64,000 nucleotides of DNA, from positions 124,721 through 188,720 of the forward strand of contig CACRXP010000417.1 of NCBI GenBank assembly GCA_902702965.1, written 5' to 3'. Positions 1-10,330 of the stretch are shown in pieces; within the stretch, counting starts at the first letter, position 1; each line of letters starts with the position of its first letter. Position numbers and translations under genes: made by a program. Below the pieces are notes generated by a model. The model was given only the letters and a program-made list of their open reading frames with translations, did no database searches and was not told the origin of the DNA. The stretch is from Spirometra erinaceieuropaei (taxonomy: Eukaryota > Platyhelminthes > Cestoda > Diphyllobothriidea > Diphyllobothriidae).

Positions 1-1300
1 AGATCAAAACCAATTTTGCAGGAAGCGTCAATGAACTGTCCGCTCTTATGCCCATCTCGCAAAATGCTGTGTTCTTTAGGCAGTCATACCAGGGGTGCAT
101 AAAAATTTAATTTAAAACGTTTCTTTTTAGGTGATTTTTAGGCTCACAGAATGCGTCTTTAGATAGCATCTTATCAGTGTATTTTATAATACAGTTTATT
201 AAATTTTCAGCTTCTTCTAGATTCGTTAAATGGCACGATCTAAATAAGATAAGATCTCTACAATTTAATGCAATGCATGCTTTTCCTCAAATGGAGAGTG
301 TACTACCTACAATTTGGAAACCTCAGACGGATGTTTGAATGCCAAATGAGTGAGAAATTATTGCACAGTTTAAAAACCGGGAGATACCATTTTCCCGAGC
401 GCAAAATTTGAAAGAAAGTTAGTTGCCCGGATAATATATGCAGAAAAAAACATATTTCTTCAGATGTTTCATGAAATACGCTTAAATTTATTAGGGCAAC
501 TAAAATTAGTCCCACAAATGCACAGAAAGCCTTTTATTCTTACGCTGTTGGAACGGCTCGTATATAAGAACCGGTCTCCTCACGCGGCAAAATCTCTGTC
601 ATTTATGGCTCCGATCCTTGTATATAAATGGCCTTGTGCTGAATTCGAGAGAGGGCACTGTTTCCGTTTCCTTACCAAAACCGGTATTGACACTGATCAG
701 AACACTACATTCACTGAAATTTAGAACAATGGCGCATGTATTACGGAGCGTTCCAGCCGGAGGGAGCATAAAGGTGTTCACTGCTCGGAATTATTCTGCA
801 TGGTAACCAATACTCGATAGCCCACCTGGGTTGTCCTTTTTCATCTAAATCAAAGTTTACAAGTTCGGTGGACGTCTAATGAGATATGTAATCTACTTTT
901 GTTTCAACGGCTTCAGTCCTGCGGCTAGTTCAATGTGTCAGAGTCAGTGAATCTGTGATTGTCACCTAAGAAGCGTGTGTTGCCATGATTTCATGCCCGC
1001 CCACACGGTGCGGACTCGATATGCCCTGACCTTGCCGGATATAAAAGCCGTTAGATAAACTTCATAAGAATATGATGGAGAAGATACAGCAATCACAGAC
1101 TCTGGACAGGGAAAGGAAAGACCTGTCTGTGTGTAAACGTGATCAAAGGCACTCCCGTGAATGACATGAACTTCAACTTAGGAAGCATTTACCATCTGTT
1201 GACAATTGGCAACTTACAAACTATGTCAGTATAACAACGATGAATTAAAATTATCAAAACAACACTTATTTCACAGTTGTCCTCCAAAGAGTAATGCTGT
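1..1300. other. unassigned AT-rich sequence
   Basis: I recognise no gene here. Short overlapping ORFs at 464-806 have no motif I know. TATA-like strings occur at 561-568, 621-628 and 1040-1047, but no conserved coding region follows them, so I do not call promoters. Confidence 0.5.
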
Positions 1301-1331
1301 TATTTAAAAAAACAATGTGTCATATGGCAAT

Positions 1332-1680
1332 TTAATATGCTTGTGGCAGCATTATCCATCGCCACAACTTGCAAAATGTGGTTCTTGAAGTAAAAACGAC
1401 CTTGGACACAACCGCAATCGCAAAGCGGGATACCAATGACAGTTCGGCTGTTGCAAGCGACAGTGTCCACTGTGAGCGGCACAACAAGTTGAACGTGGGA
1501 CGGTGAATTCTGCGGCATCCGCGCACTTTCTCCTCGGTCGATGACCTCAGCCGGGGACGGGTTCGGCCATAGCGTCTGACAAAGACAAACAACCTCGAAG
1601 AAGAAAATAGATGCGCTAACTGGAACAGAAAGTTTACTGGCCTGACGTTTCGGATTCTAACTCGCACCCATTACCAGAGA
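1332..1680 (-). mobile_element. PLE 3' tail relic on the minus strand
   Basis: Read on the minus strand, 1635-1677 resembles the 3' tail of the PLE3 family seen at 22.9, 24.9, 25.7 and 60.5 kb, including the string GAAACGTCAGGC. The neighbouring part (1332-1560) is richer in GC than its surroundings and is open in two overlapping minus frames, but I cannot name a product. Probably an old, heavily mutated copy. Confidence 0.4.
1644..1677 (-). ncRNA. decayed hammerhead ribozyme motif
   Basis: On the minus strand the 3' core GAAACGTC (1644-1651) is intact. The 5' core reads CTGGTAA where CTGATGA is expected, and stem II no longer pairs well. I read this as a dead relative of the PLE3 hammerheads at 22850, 24866 and 25696. 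Confidence 0.4.
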
Positions 1681-1784
1681 GAGTTGCAGATAAACAGCCG
1701 ACTTACCTGTGCCGCGCAGGGCCTAGTTCTAGCGGGGTAAACAAGATTTTCACAGAAACAGGAAGTTCAGAGGAAACAGTAGCG

Positions 1785-1985
1785 AACGAACGTTGCTTTC
1801 AATAACTTCTCAGTTAGTTTTTAAAATACAAGCTAGGCAAGAGCGGAAGGGCGCAGAAGGTTGTGTGTGGTTAGTTAAAGTTTGACCACGGTAAACGCGG
1901 AGCCTAAGCGAGGTTCGTCTGGGCGCATATGGTCAGTTTTCGTAACCTGATGGCGGCCGCCTCTGCTTTTGCTAACAGGCGCTAG
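1785..1985 (-). repeat. inverted pLTR arm of PLE2 copy 1
   Basis: The minus strand of this stretch matches the plus strand of 2465-2665, that is, the C-terminal coding end plus tail containing AACGTTGCTTTC read in reverse. The same block occurs at 16507-16740 as the normal minus-strand 3' end of PLE2 copy 2, which shows it is element sequence and not flank. Confidence 0.6.
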
Positions 1986-1988
1986 CCC

Positions 1989-2570
1989 ACCAAACTGACC
2001 GCCAAAAAGTTGTTCCTCAAAGTCCCCTTCGAAGGAGACACTGCGAGTGAACTCATAACAAGACGCTTTAACCAAGCTGTCTTGGGAAACTTCCCAGCAG
2101 CAGGGGTTCACATATCATTATCTACTAATCCTATTTTACGCGGAGAAGGCAAGGATAGGCTCAGACCACCTCAACGTACAGCTACTGAATCACATGCTTT
2201 TGTGTAGCAGGTTATATTGTTCGTACGAGTCCGTTTTTTTTCCAAAAGAATACGAGAGCACCTTCCCGCATGGTTTGTAAAAGGTGAAACTAGGAGAATA
2301 TACAACGACATTGTTGCGAATGCAGTAGAGTCAGGGCATCGTGTGGACACCGCTGATGCATTTCGTGTGATTAACAAGGCTTCCTCGGGTTACCCTAAGT
2401 TAGTGGGCCAGCACATGCTAGCAGCAGCAGCAGCAGCAGCAGGTTACGGAAACCGACCCTATACGTCCGGAAGAACCTCGTTCAGGCTCCGCGATTACCG
2501 TGGTCATAGGTTGCCTAACAACATACCACTTTCTACGCCCTTACACTCTCACTTGGTCTGTGTTTTATAA
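1989..2570 (+). pseudogene. PLE2 linker and GIY-YIG endonuclease fragment
   Basis: C-terminal part of a Penelope-like retroelement protein: the reverse transcriptase-to-endonuclease linker and the GIY-YIG-type nuclease that would nick the target. One frame runs from 1989 to the TAA at 2568-2570 with a single in-frame TAG at 2205-2207. Recognisable segments are LFLKVPFEGDTASELITRR in the linker and FSKRIREHLPAWF within the nuclease. The stop falls near the conserved Cys-rich/GYIG block, which reads cleanly in the sister copy at 16.5-17.2 kb as GAGYIGRTSRRLSK. The C-terminus carries an alanine run encoded by an AGC microsatellite (2420-2442). No RT domain lies upstream, because the inverted arm replaces it. 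The family assignment rests on agreement among three copies in this window plus general knowledge of PLE proteins. It is not functional. Confidence 0.65.
2420..2442 (+). repeat. (AGC)n microsatellite
   Basis: About seven AGC units lie inside the PLE2 coding relic and read as an alanine run in its frame. The other PLE2 copies lack it, so the expansion happened after insertion or in this sublineage. Confidence 0.9.
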
Positions 2571-2621
2571 CTAACTTTTATCGATTTTCTCACTCACTAT
2601 ACCCCGTCTTATATAACTGCA

Positions 2622-2658
2622 CTGGCCCGACGATAAGTTATCGAAAGCAACGTTTGCT
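2622..2658 (+). ncRNA. hammerhead-like motif in PLE2 tail
   Basis: The string CCGACGA (2627-2633), a short weak stem and GAAA (2643-2646) follow hammerhead order. Related blocks are at 47998-48030 (plus) and 16507-16553 (minus). The first core base and stem III deviate from consensus, so this is a candidate relic only. Confidence 0.3.
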
Positions 2659-2665
2659 CGCCACT

Positions 2666-3013
2666 GTTTCTTCCGAATAGAGCCATGGGGATTTTCACAA
2701 CTTTAAAACAAGCACTTGTCGATTTAGAGTCCCTTTGAGTGGAAGTATCGTGGAGGAAACTTCATCGAACCTGGCCCAGCCAAATGACAGTCCTTGAAGT
2801 CACAACGCTTAGCACCTCGTGACTGACCGGTGCGCGTTGAAGTAAATATGACAAGGAATGCGCTGCAGTCCTATAGGGATGGATTTCCCAGGACCGGTCT
2901 CACTGTCTTTTTCCTCCCCCGTGAAGCAGCTAGCAAACCTACAGCATCACGTTCGCGTATATCGCACACGGCCTGTCAGATAACTGCAGGTATAAAAACA
3001 TACCTTCAACTCA
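2666..3013. other. flank, partly PLE2-like
   Basis: About 50 bp from 2680 loosely resembles the stretch after the first tail of PLE2 copy 3 (47575-47640), so some element sequence may continue past the tail. I see nothing else here. Confidence 0.25.
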
Positions 3014-3977
3014 CAGTAGATATGCCCGCTCATGAAATGTCAGCCAAAATTTCGAAATAAGTTTTCGTTTTGGAAAGTTTAATTAAGTAAGGTAGTAAAA
3101 CTTGCCAGCCTGCAACACAATTCTATAATATTTTAGTTACCTCAGGATGTCAGCTTTTGAATGTACTTGCTTTCCGCTGCATGCCAAAAACGACACTCTC
3201 CAAAAAAACGACTACTTACGTAGCATGCATTTTCCGTATTGATTTTCAATGCCCCTAAAGGTCCAATTATATTTAATGGAAAACATGCATAAAAATATTC
3301 ATTCTTTTGCTCATTTGGTAGAAAATTGTGTTTTCTTCTAATCTCAAACTCGAAGGAAAGGTAATATTCGGTTTTTAAAAGCCTTTCCGATTCCCGAAAA
3401 ATGTTGAACGCGCGCAGTTGTTACACTTGGATTCAGAGAGTGAAAACTACAAGCCGCATATTTTCCGCGTACGAAGTACCAGGCGGCGTTCATATTTTTA
3501 AGGAATGATTTTGAGTTATATTGTTAACTTTACAAGCCACAGTGGTAAATAAAGAGTCATGAGGATTTATGAATGGCCATTTCACGGTACTTTAAAGTCC
3601 CACCACAAGTAACTTATGTAAAACTGAATTATGACCCCCTTTTCGAGTACAAAATTAGAAAAAGGCATTGTTATTTACTGAATGCGTTTAAGAATGAATA
3701 TTTAATGCATGCTTGCCATGAAATATAATTGAATTTTAAGGGTATCGAAAATCAACGAGAACAGTTCATGCTACGTATGCAGTCGTATTTCACAGAGCGT
3801 AGATTTGCATGCAGGCCATCCAAAATACATTTGAAATCCGACATCCTAAGACAACTGAAATATTATGAGATTATGTTGCGGACTGACTAGTTTCCCGAAT
3901 CTACTTAATTAAACTTATCGAAACGAAAACGCATTTTGGAATTTCGGCTGACATTTCTTAATTTAGCCCACCTACTA
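3014..3977. mobile_element. hairpin MITE A (Tc1-type ends)
   Basis: Non-autonomous DNA transposon. Its two halves are imperfect inverted repeats of each other along almost the whole length: the reverse complement of 3500-3977 reads like 3014-3480, with shared blocks such as TTAATTAAGTA, GTAGCATG and ATTCATTCTTTTGC. Ends resemble CAGTAGGTGGGCTAA with ATGAAATGTCAGCC inside, and a TA follows the right end. No coding capacity. At 964 bp it is almost exactly the length of copy D (39126-40091). A transcript of the element could fold into a ~450-bp stem. Left-end mutations make the left target duplication unclear. Confidence 0.8.
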
Positions 3978-4565
3978 TAGTGTTCCGCACCAAGCTGTGT
4001 TTAATTAAAAGCATTAAGTTTGCTTGACTCCGTTTGAGTCCAATTCCCGAACTGCCTATTTACAAAGCACTAGAAATTCGCTGTTCGTCGTTGCATAATG
4101 CGCTTTAAAATTAATCATTCCTGTCATGTGACGGGAGACACAACCTTTCCAAAAACCACGCTTAAAATAAAAATGTTAATTCTTTGAACTGCGCTGCCAG
4201 TCTGACAAATTCTGGTTCGGAGGGAAGTATTGTCATGTAAAGAATAACGCTAGAGCAGTGTCCTTTAACAAACGGTTGATATCACTTAGCTTTTTTTTAT
4301 AACCGCACTAACAAGTTTTTCCTGGAAGGGTCCGAAATCTGCCGCGTCAATCTCTAACTGCAACAAATGAAGATGGTAAAACAACAGTTACTCAGCCATT
4401 ACTAGTCTTTAACCATTCTAATCGATAAAAATCACAAAAATTGTGAGAAGAAGACGCCCTGAAACAAAGGCAAGTGAATGCTTGTTATACTTATAGGAGC
4501 CGACATGATGTCGCCAGGTGATTTTCCGCACTAAAATCGCCCGTAGGCCAAGCAAAGAAACAGGA
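3978..4565. other. unassigned AT-rich sequence
   Basis: No ORF or repeat that I recognise. Confidence 0.4.
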
Positions 4566-4690
4566 ATATGGTAGGGGGCGCTCACCGATCGTTCTTACGG
4601 AACTCACTCGTTCCGCTGTGCCTAATGGGCTTTTTCTCGGACCTAACCAACAGCCGCATAGCAGCGCAAGATATAGGCAGAATGGCAGGA
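4566..4690 (-). repeat. SINE-2 3' tail fragment
   Basis: On the minus strand this gives the SINE-2 tail with GAACGAGTGAGTTCCGTAAG and GATCGGTGAGCG, preceded by GCGGCTGTTGGTTAGG. It matches 53110-53207 (plus) and more distantly 52878-52960 (minus) and 9335-9384 (plus). No tRNA head is visible here. Confidence 0.6.
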
Positions 4691-6554
4691 GATCATGGAA
4701 AAAGCATTTTTTAAAAAATCACAGTCTCTACGGAGGCCTGTGTTGACTGGTTTGTCTTGTAAACTGTCTTTCAATAGTACTCTCCCCAAGAGGAGCAAAT
4801 AATTGCAGGTTTCTTAAAGAATTTTCAAAATGCATTCTATTTTGTTGAAAAGAAAATTGCTGCGCCTGTTTCATCCTCAGCCAGAAGGATAACAACTCTT
4901 TTCCCAGTGTGTATTTACTTAAAACGGTTGTCGAAGCTTTTGCAAAAATAGACTGTCTTTTCCTTCAACAGTCAAAACAAAATACTGCTTTTGTCAAAAA
5001 TTACCAAAGTGATTGGTAGGCCACAAGTTTGTGAGCTGCAAAATACGTGGCAAACTATGTTTGAGGAATTATATAAATATAGTTGAAAACAAACGCAGTT
5101 GCGTCGTTGGTCATGCAAATAATATTAAGATATTTTGTACGACCAAATTTGAGATCGATGTTTCAAGCACCACTAAAAAGAAGAAAATAGACTGCCAAAA
5201 GCAGAGTGAAGTATTTGTGTAAACGTCCTACTCGGCGGAATTAAATAAATGCCGATATTTACACAAAGATTCTGATGGCGGTTTGACTTAAACAGCAAAC
5301 GGTTTAAAGGGTTTGTCGTTAAACATTTTGCAAGCATGGCACAATTTAAACATGCAAAACGTCGAAATTAACAAATATAACCACATAGACTGAAACAAAG
5401 CACTTCCGTACACAGTCTCTGTGTCCGCGGATCACCCCCTGGGGTCCTAGTTCATGCGTTCTGTCCGCTAAACTCCCGTTTAATTGGGTTGCACTGATTC
5501 ACGTTACATCATCGGGAGGCCTTTGAAACAGCATTACCTATGGAGCATTCAAAACCGTCAGCATTTTTGTATGGCCCTCCCCTTCCCTAAAAAATGGATT
5601 TTTGCCTAAAAAGAGGAAGTTCAGCCCGTACTTTTGAATCATGTGAGGTGAACCTTATATGTGCTATTCACGCGGACTTTGTCACTTATCTAGGCGGCAA
5701 TCTCTCTACAACAGGGTTTCCAATATCTGATGCGTCCTCCTAGCGGCAAAATGAAAGTAAAATGACTCTAGCTTACACTTACAAACGCTCGATTTGACAA
5801 AACGTCTTTCTACAAAGGTAACCGCTCTTCCCTGGAAAGTGTGAAATTTTGAGATACGCTTTTATTCTGACTGCTGGGCTCTAAGGTGCTTTTAGAACTG
5901 GCTTTTCAGCTCTGTTCAGCGGATGCGATGAAGGAGTGTGGTTTTTTCAGCTCAACAGCTATGTGCTCGGTGGCCGGAAACTATATTGCTTATTTAAAAT
6001 AATTAACCATGTCTTTATTCTAATGTTTTTACTATTCGTATGCACGATCGACACGCAAAGAGGAGGAGAAATCTACTAGAGAGCGATAATATTCGATGGA
6101 ACTACACAAACAGTCACACCGGTTAAAAACATTAGCTAAGTAGTCTTCCTTCTATGCGAAATGAATAGACACATTTTCGGAATTATAAGAAGACTTCCTG
6201 CAATCAGCAAATACTATAAATGGAATGTTCTGCCGAAAGACGATTAACATGGAACGGAAATGTACAACGGTTTTAAAAAGTTTACTGAAATGTTTGCATC
6301 GTTTGCTGTCGTCAGCAAAGACTGCCCCTCCAAGGTGCTCCGATTTTATGATTTAAAATATAAGGTATTCGTGATTTTTAGAAAAAAACCAGGCTGATTT
6401 GAAAACCAGGCAAAAATTCCACTGTCAGAAATTTTGAGAAAACGAAAGAACATATTATATTAATGAAAAAGAGGAACGATATTGTGTACGCCTCCCAGAT
6501 AGATGGCCACTCTAAAAATATGACCTAAAACTCGGTGCGACTGTAAACATCCTA
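4691..6554. other. unassigned AT-rich sequence
   Basis: No domain or repeat recognised. The one ORF above 60 codons (5013-5222) is Lys-rich low complexity and unlike any family I know. Confidence 0.4.
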
Positions 6555-6830
6555 AAATTGATTGGAGCCTGTGTCTCCGATGAGGACTCGCTCAATCGAT
6601 TTATCGATCTAGCTCCGGCATACAGAGCTCTGCGTAGTCACCTCCATACTTACGCCATCGGTCGATGATTGGCCGACCTGCCTTATAACTGTCGTTTGTG
6701 CTGCCGCTGCCGCTACTTCTGACAATGGACTCCTGTTCGACTCTGAAAGCTCAGGACAATAAATAGTGTGTTCCGTTGCTCGACTCTTCTTCTTCACTTA
6801 TGCACATACCTGGAATTTGAAATTTCGCCT
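6555..6830 (+). repeat. interspersed repeat R4, copy 1
   Basis: Shares an extended match with 15545-15820, including GCCATCGGTCGATGATTGGC versus GCCATCGACCGATGATTGGC, then TTATAAnTGTCGnTnGTnCGG, an AATAAA-like site, and an ACACCTGGAA motif near the 3' end. The segment before the AATAAA (6719-6763, CTGACAATGG ... CTGAAAGCTCAGGACAATAAA) follows the layout of PLE hammerhead tails. R4 may therefore be the 3' end of a fourth PLE family, though stem II does not pair here. Confidence 0.55.
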
Positions 6831-7849
6831 TCATTGGTAAACATCACTTTTAAGTTTCCGCTCCCATTGTAATTTTCCCCCCTTCCTGAATAACAAGTGC
6901 TGTTACTAGCGGCGCTTTATTCGAGGCACTTTATTTTTGAAAATTGCGTACAGTTCATTTTTTAACTATCGCACCCAATTTATTTGCCATATGGCAGCGT
7001 ACGATATGACTTTAGGGGGAAATTTATTTATTTTCTGTGTCTTCCTGTTTTCTATCCTGTGTGGTACCCCACGCCTAAAATCCCCTCTCCCACCACGTAG
7101 CGTCTGCGACGGTCTACATCCTAGCACACGTTAGTTAGTGGTCCAACGCCCCATCGATTTCCGAAAAGGATATGCGTACTCCCACGTACGTATCAGTGAA
7201 TGAAGACGTCTTTGAATTTTATGCTTGAGGAAAAGGTTTTGAAAAATCTACAGCCTGAATAATTTGAATTTGACCTGCCGTTATACTCGCACTCATAGGT
7301 TCAAATATACAGGCTGCTATTTTTCTGGCAAGGAAAATCATACGTTTCTACGCGTTGCTTAGAAGATACTGCATGAGGTTCGTAAAAGCTTAAAGTGAAT
7401 TTTAGCCATGTTGTAAATTTAACGAGCAACAGTTGCAAGCGTAGAGACAGGGTGTGGCGACGGTAGGGTGTAGGACCCCAATTAATCTGAGGTAGACTGC
7501 GGCCTGCGTCATACGGTAATTATGATAGGGGCGGGTTTTATGCGTTTGGCAAAACGTAGAACGGCGAGCAGGAGGAATGCAAGAAAACATCGAAAATAAT
7601 TGACTTTTCGCGGAACGGTTTATCTTGGAAACGAAAGTGAGCGTAATAACTAGAAAATAATCAAAGAGCAATATTCCAAAATACATAGGATTTAAATAAA
7701 CCGCCGCTTAAAGGCTGTCATTTTGTCAAAAAATTACGGGTAACGGTAGAGTTTAGGATGCAACTTAGTTGTCGTTTGCAATACGGTCCACAGTCTACCT
7801 CAGGTTATTTGGGGGCCTTCAACCTACCGTTGCCCACGATGCTTAATTA
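6831..7849. other. unassigned AT-rich sequence
   Basis: I see no gene. A small open frame at 7402-7686 (minus) and others like it lack recognisable motifs. Confidence 0.4.
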
Positions 7850-8047
7850 CCAGGCATTTCACGGTCTAAAAAATCTCATGACTAGAACTGTTTTTAAAAC
7901 TGCACGATCATATTGCCTCAAGTATAACATTTGGAGGAGCAATTTCTTTCCAAATGAGTAGAAAAAGGGAACGCTTTTTATATTTCATGAAATATATTTG
8001 AGTTTATAAGGGTGACAGAAATCATTGATGGAGATGCATGCTACTTG
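7850..8047. mobile_element. hairpin MITE relic, partial right half
   Basis: Matches the right-half interior of MITE A (CATTTCACGGT, then CTCATGAC, then CATGAAATATA, then GGGTGACAGAAAATC-like sequence and GCATGCTAC). It stops where MITE B begins, so B probably inserted into or beside this older copy. Confidence 0.5.
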
Positions 8048-8972
8048 CAGTTGGTGTTCTAACTCAGGAAGTATAAGTCTATATTCTGAAATAATTTTTG
8101 CAGCTCGATGAAATTATTTACGTAGGGTTGTAATACTAATTATCTTGCAGCATACTCCCAAGGTATTCCACTTACTTCAGAATACCGGCCGTTGAATGAC
8201 TTTCTTTCTGGCCGTCCGCGGAATGTGCACTCTAAAAAATGACAAATTTAGTAAGATGCATTATTCTCATTGATTTTAGATGCCCCTATTACTCCATATA
8301 TATTCCACAAAAAACATATTCATATATATTCATCTTTTTGCCCATATAAATGAAAACTACGTTGTCGTTAAAATTTGTACTTGAAGGAAGATCATGATTG
8401 GTTGCGAAAAAGTTTCTAACTATAAGATTTTTAGGACGAAGAACTATCCGTTTTTAAAACATCGTGTCCATGCATGGATTAATACTGCTTAAAACGGTTG
8501 AAATTCCCTGTTAAATCTTATGAAATCTTACGGAACATACATAATTTGTAGATTGGAAACCCTGAATGCAAGTGTAAAGGCAGGTCGGGTTCAAAATTAT
8601 TCAAAAAGGAGAACGTTTTTGAAAACCTAGTTATAAACTTAGTTCAAGCACCGAAATTAAAGATGACGTAGTTTTCTATCTGATTTGTAAAAGAATAAAC
8701 ATTTTTAGGCATGTTTTCCATAAAGTATAATTGAATTAATAAGAGCACGGAAAATCCATATTAAAAATGCATAATGCTTAAGTGGTCATTATTTACAGTT
8801 GTGCCTTTGCAGACGCTTAAAAATATTAATTCGATAGTTAATATTTTGACGAGAATAAAATAACTTGGGAGTATGCTGTACGGCAATTAGTATTTTAAGC
8901 CAACTTATAAAATCTCATCGAGTGGAAAACGCATTTTTATTATTGTTCTATGAGATATCACATCGCAAACTG
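8048..8972. mobile_element. hairpin MITE B
   Basis: Left end CAGTTGGTGTTCTAACTCA corresponds to the family end. The internal arms are inverted: TAATACTAATTATCTTGCAG at 8130 pairs with 8868-8900 in reverse complement (TTGGGAGTATGCTG and AATTAGTATT). The middle shares GGAAACCCTGAATGCAAGTG with copy F. The right end is degraded and abuts a SINE-2-like fragment. Confidence 0.7.
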
Positions 8973-9102
8973 AGCGCCTTACGGAATTTACTCACAACCT
9001 TGAGCCCTGGAGTCCCTTCTCGTGTCCAGCAAGCAGACGCACATCGACACGTATTGCTGCCGGGACAGCATTACCGCCCGCGGACAGCGACCGACAGGCC
9101 AA

Positions 9103-9384
9103 CGAGCGGGTAGCTCAGCAGTTAAAAGTGTTAGACTTCTAACTAACCAGTCCTGAGTTCGAGCCTTTGGGATCGCACCATTCGGGGTTGGGCATAGCTG
9201 GCAGATTACGGCTACGCAGCCAGAAACTGGTATTCCGCTCTGCTTTGTCTTTGCCGGCAAGGCTATTCTGCTTGCATTTCTCGCTGGGGTGGGAATGCTG
9301 GTAGGGCTCTAGAGGGAGAGTGTGAGAGAGACAACTGCACGACACAATCGAACGAGTGAGTTTCATAGCGCGATCGATGCGCGT
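9103..9384 (+). mobile_element. SINE-2 with tRNA-derived head
   Basis: The head (9105-9170) has a tRNA-like box A region, TAGCTCAGCAGTTAAAAGTG, and box B-like GAGTTCGAGCC, which are internal RNA polymerase III promoter elements. Next is a body shared with 53290-53370 (TTGGGCATnnCTGGCnGATnACGGCTA), then a tail ending CGATCGATGCGCGTC. The anticodon region and acceptor stem do not make a sound tRNA. SINEs rely on a partner LINE for mobility, and I cannot identify that partner. Confidence 0.7.
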
Positions 9385-9840
9385 CACATCCGCTTTTATG
9401 TTTATACATGTATACGTATCGGAATAATATCTACATGCACGAGAATATCAATCTAACTCTCTAATTCTTTGTTGCAAGGCCAGAAGGAATCTGTCTACAT
9501 GCTTCGCCTTAAATGCAGCAGTCGTAGTTTAAAGTTTGTGCAGACATACCAAAGTTCGACCAACGCACAACAGGTAGCATTATGTTGGCAGGGAATGGGT
9601 GGAGGGGTAAAATAATTTATACTAAAACTACCCCCCCGCGATTCATCCCGCTGACTGATGCTTCCACTGCCTTCCGCAACTGTCGCACAGTTACGCCGCT
9701 CTCAAAAGAACTACTTTCCGTCTGCATGAAAGAACTACACTCTGCATGCATTTTTCTCCTTGATCTGCGATGTCGTTGTAAATTCAAATATATCCTAGAG
9801 AACTTGCACAAAATAGTCATTCGTTTAGACATCTGGTAGT
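9385..9840. other. unassigned sequence
   Basis: Two opposing ORFs (9582-9839 and 9617-9832) overlap here. Neither has a known motif, so this is more likely chance than a gene. Confidence 0.35.
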
Positions 9841-10330
9841 AAATTGCATCTTAATCCAATTTATACTCAAGGGAAAAGAACAATTTGGTTTTCGACAACA
9901 TTTCCGATTCCCGAATAATTTTAAAACCAAACTGCCGTCGCACTTGCATTAAGATTTTACATACTCTTGACCATGAATTTTTAGTGTGCGCAAGACCGAA
10001 CATTCCCCTACGTTGTAAAGAGGAGAACATTCAAGGTTCAACAAATTTAGCGGTGGATTTGGGCCATATTTTAAACATAGCAAGTCACATTGCAGAGACA
10101 TGACATTTCATGAACAGAAATTTCACGGTATAAAAAAATCTCAAAACGGAAACCTTTTTACAATCAAATTATAACATTATTTCAAATACACATTTTAAAG
10201 ACGACATACTTTCCAACAAAATAAGTAAAAGGATGAATAGTTGTGTGCATGCTTTCCACGGAATATAACTGAATTTAATGCAGGTAGCAAAATTCTACTA
10301 AGTGGCATAGAATCACAGATAAAGGTAGTC
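9841..10330. mobile_element. hairpin MITE relic, interior
   Basis: Contains interior blocks of the MITE family: TTTCCGATTCCCGAA, TTTCACGGTATAAAAAAATC, AAAGACGACATACTTTCC and CATGCTTTCCA, in the order seen in the centre and right half of A and B. Both termini are lost. Confidence 0.5.

Larger units (their letters stand above)
1785..2665 (+). mobile_element. PLE2 copy 1, inverted termini
   Basis: Penelope-like element remnant. A plus-strand endonuclease-domain fragment (1989-2570) is followed by a 3' tail with hammerhead-like sequence. Upstream, 1785-1985 is an inverted partial copy of the element's own C-terminal coding end and tail. Inverted 5' terminal segments are a known feature of Penelope-like elements. 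The polymerase domain is missing. Related copies lie at 16507-17176 (minus) and 46753-48030 (plus). Confidence 0.65.

Noticed and set aside
561..628. TATATAAG and TATATAAA as promoter TATA boxes
   Set aside because: AT-rich DNA produces such strings often, and no coding region or repeat boundary supports transcription start here.
9105..9175. Possible tRNA gene on the plus strand
   Set aside because: Boxes A and B are recognisable but acceptor and D stems do not pair properly, and the sequence runs directly into a body repeated at 53.3 kb.
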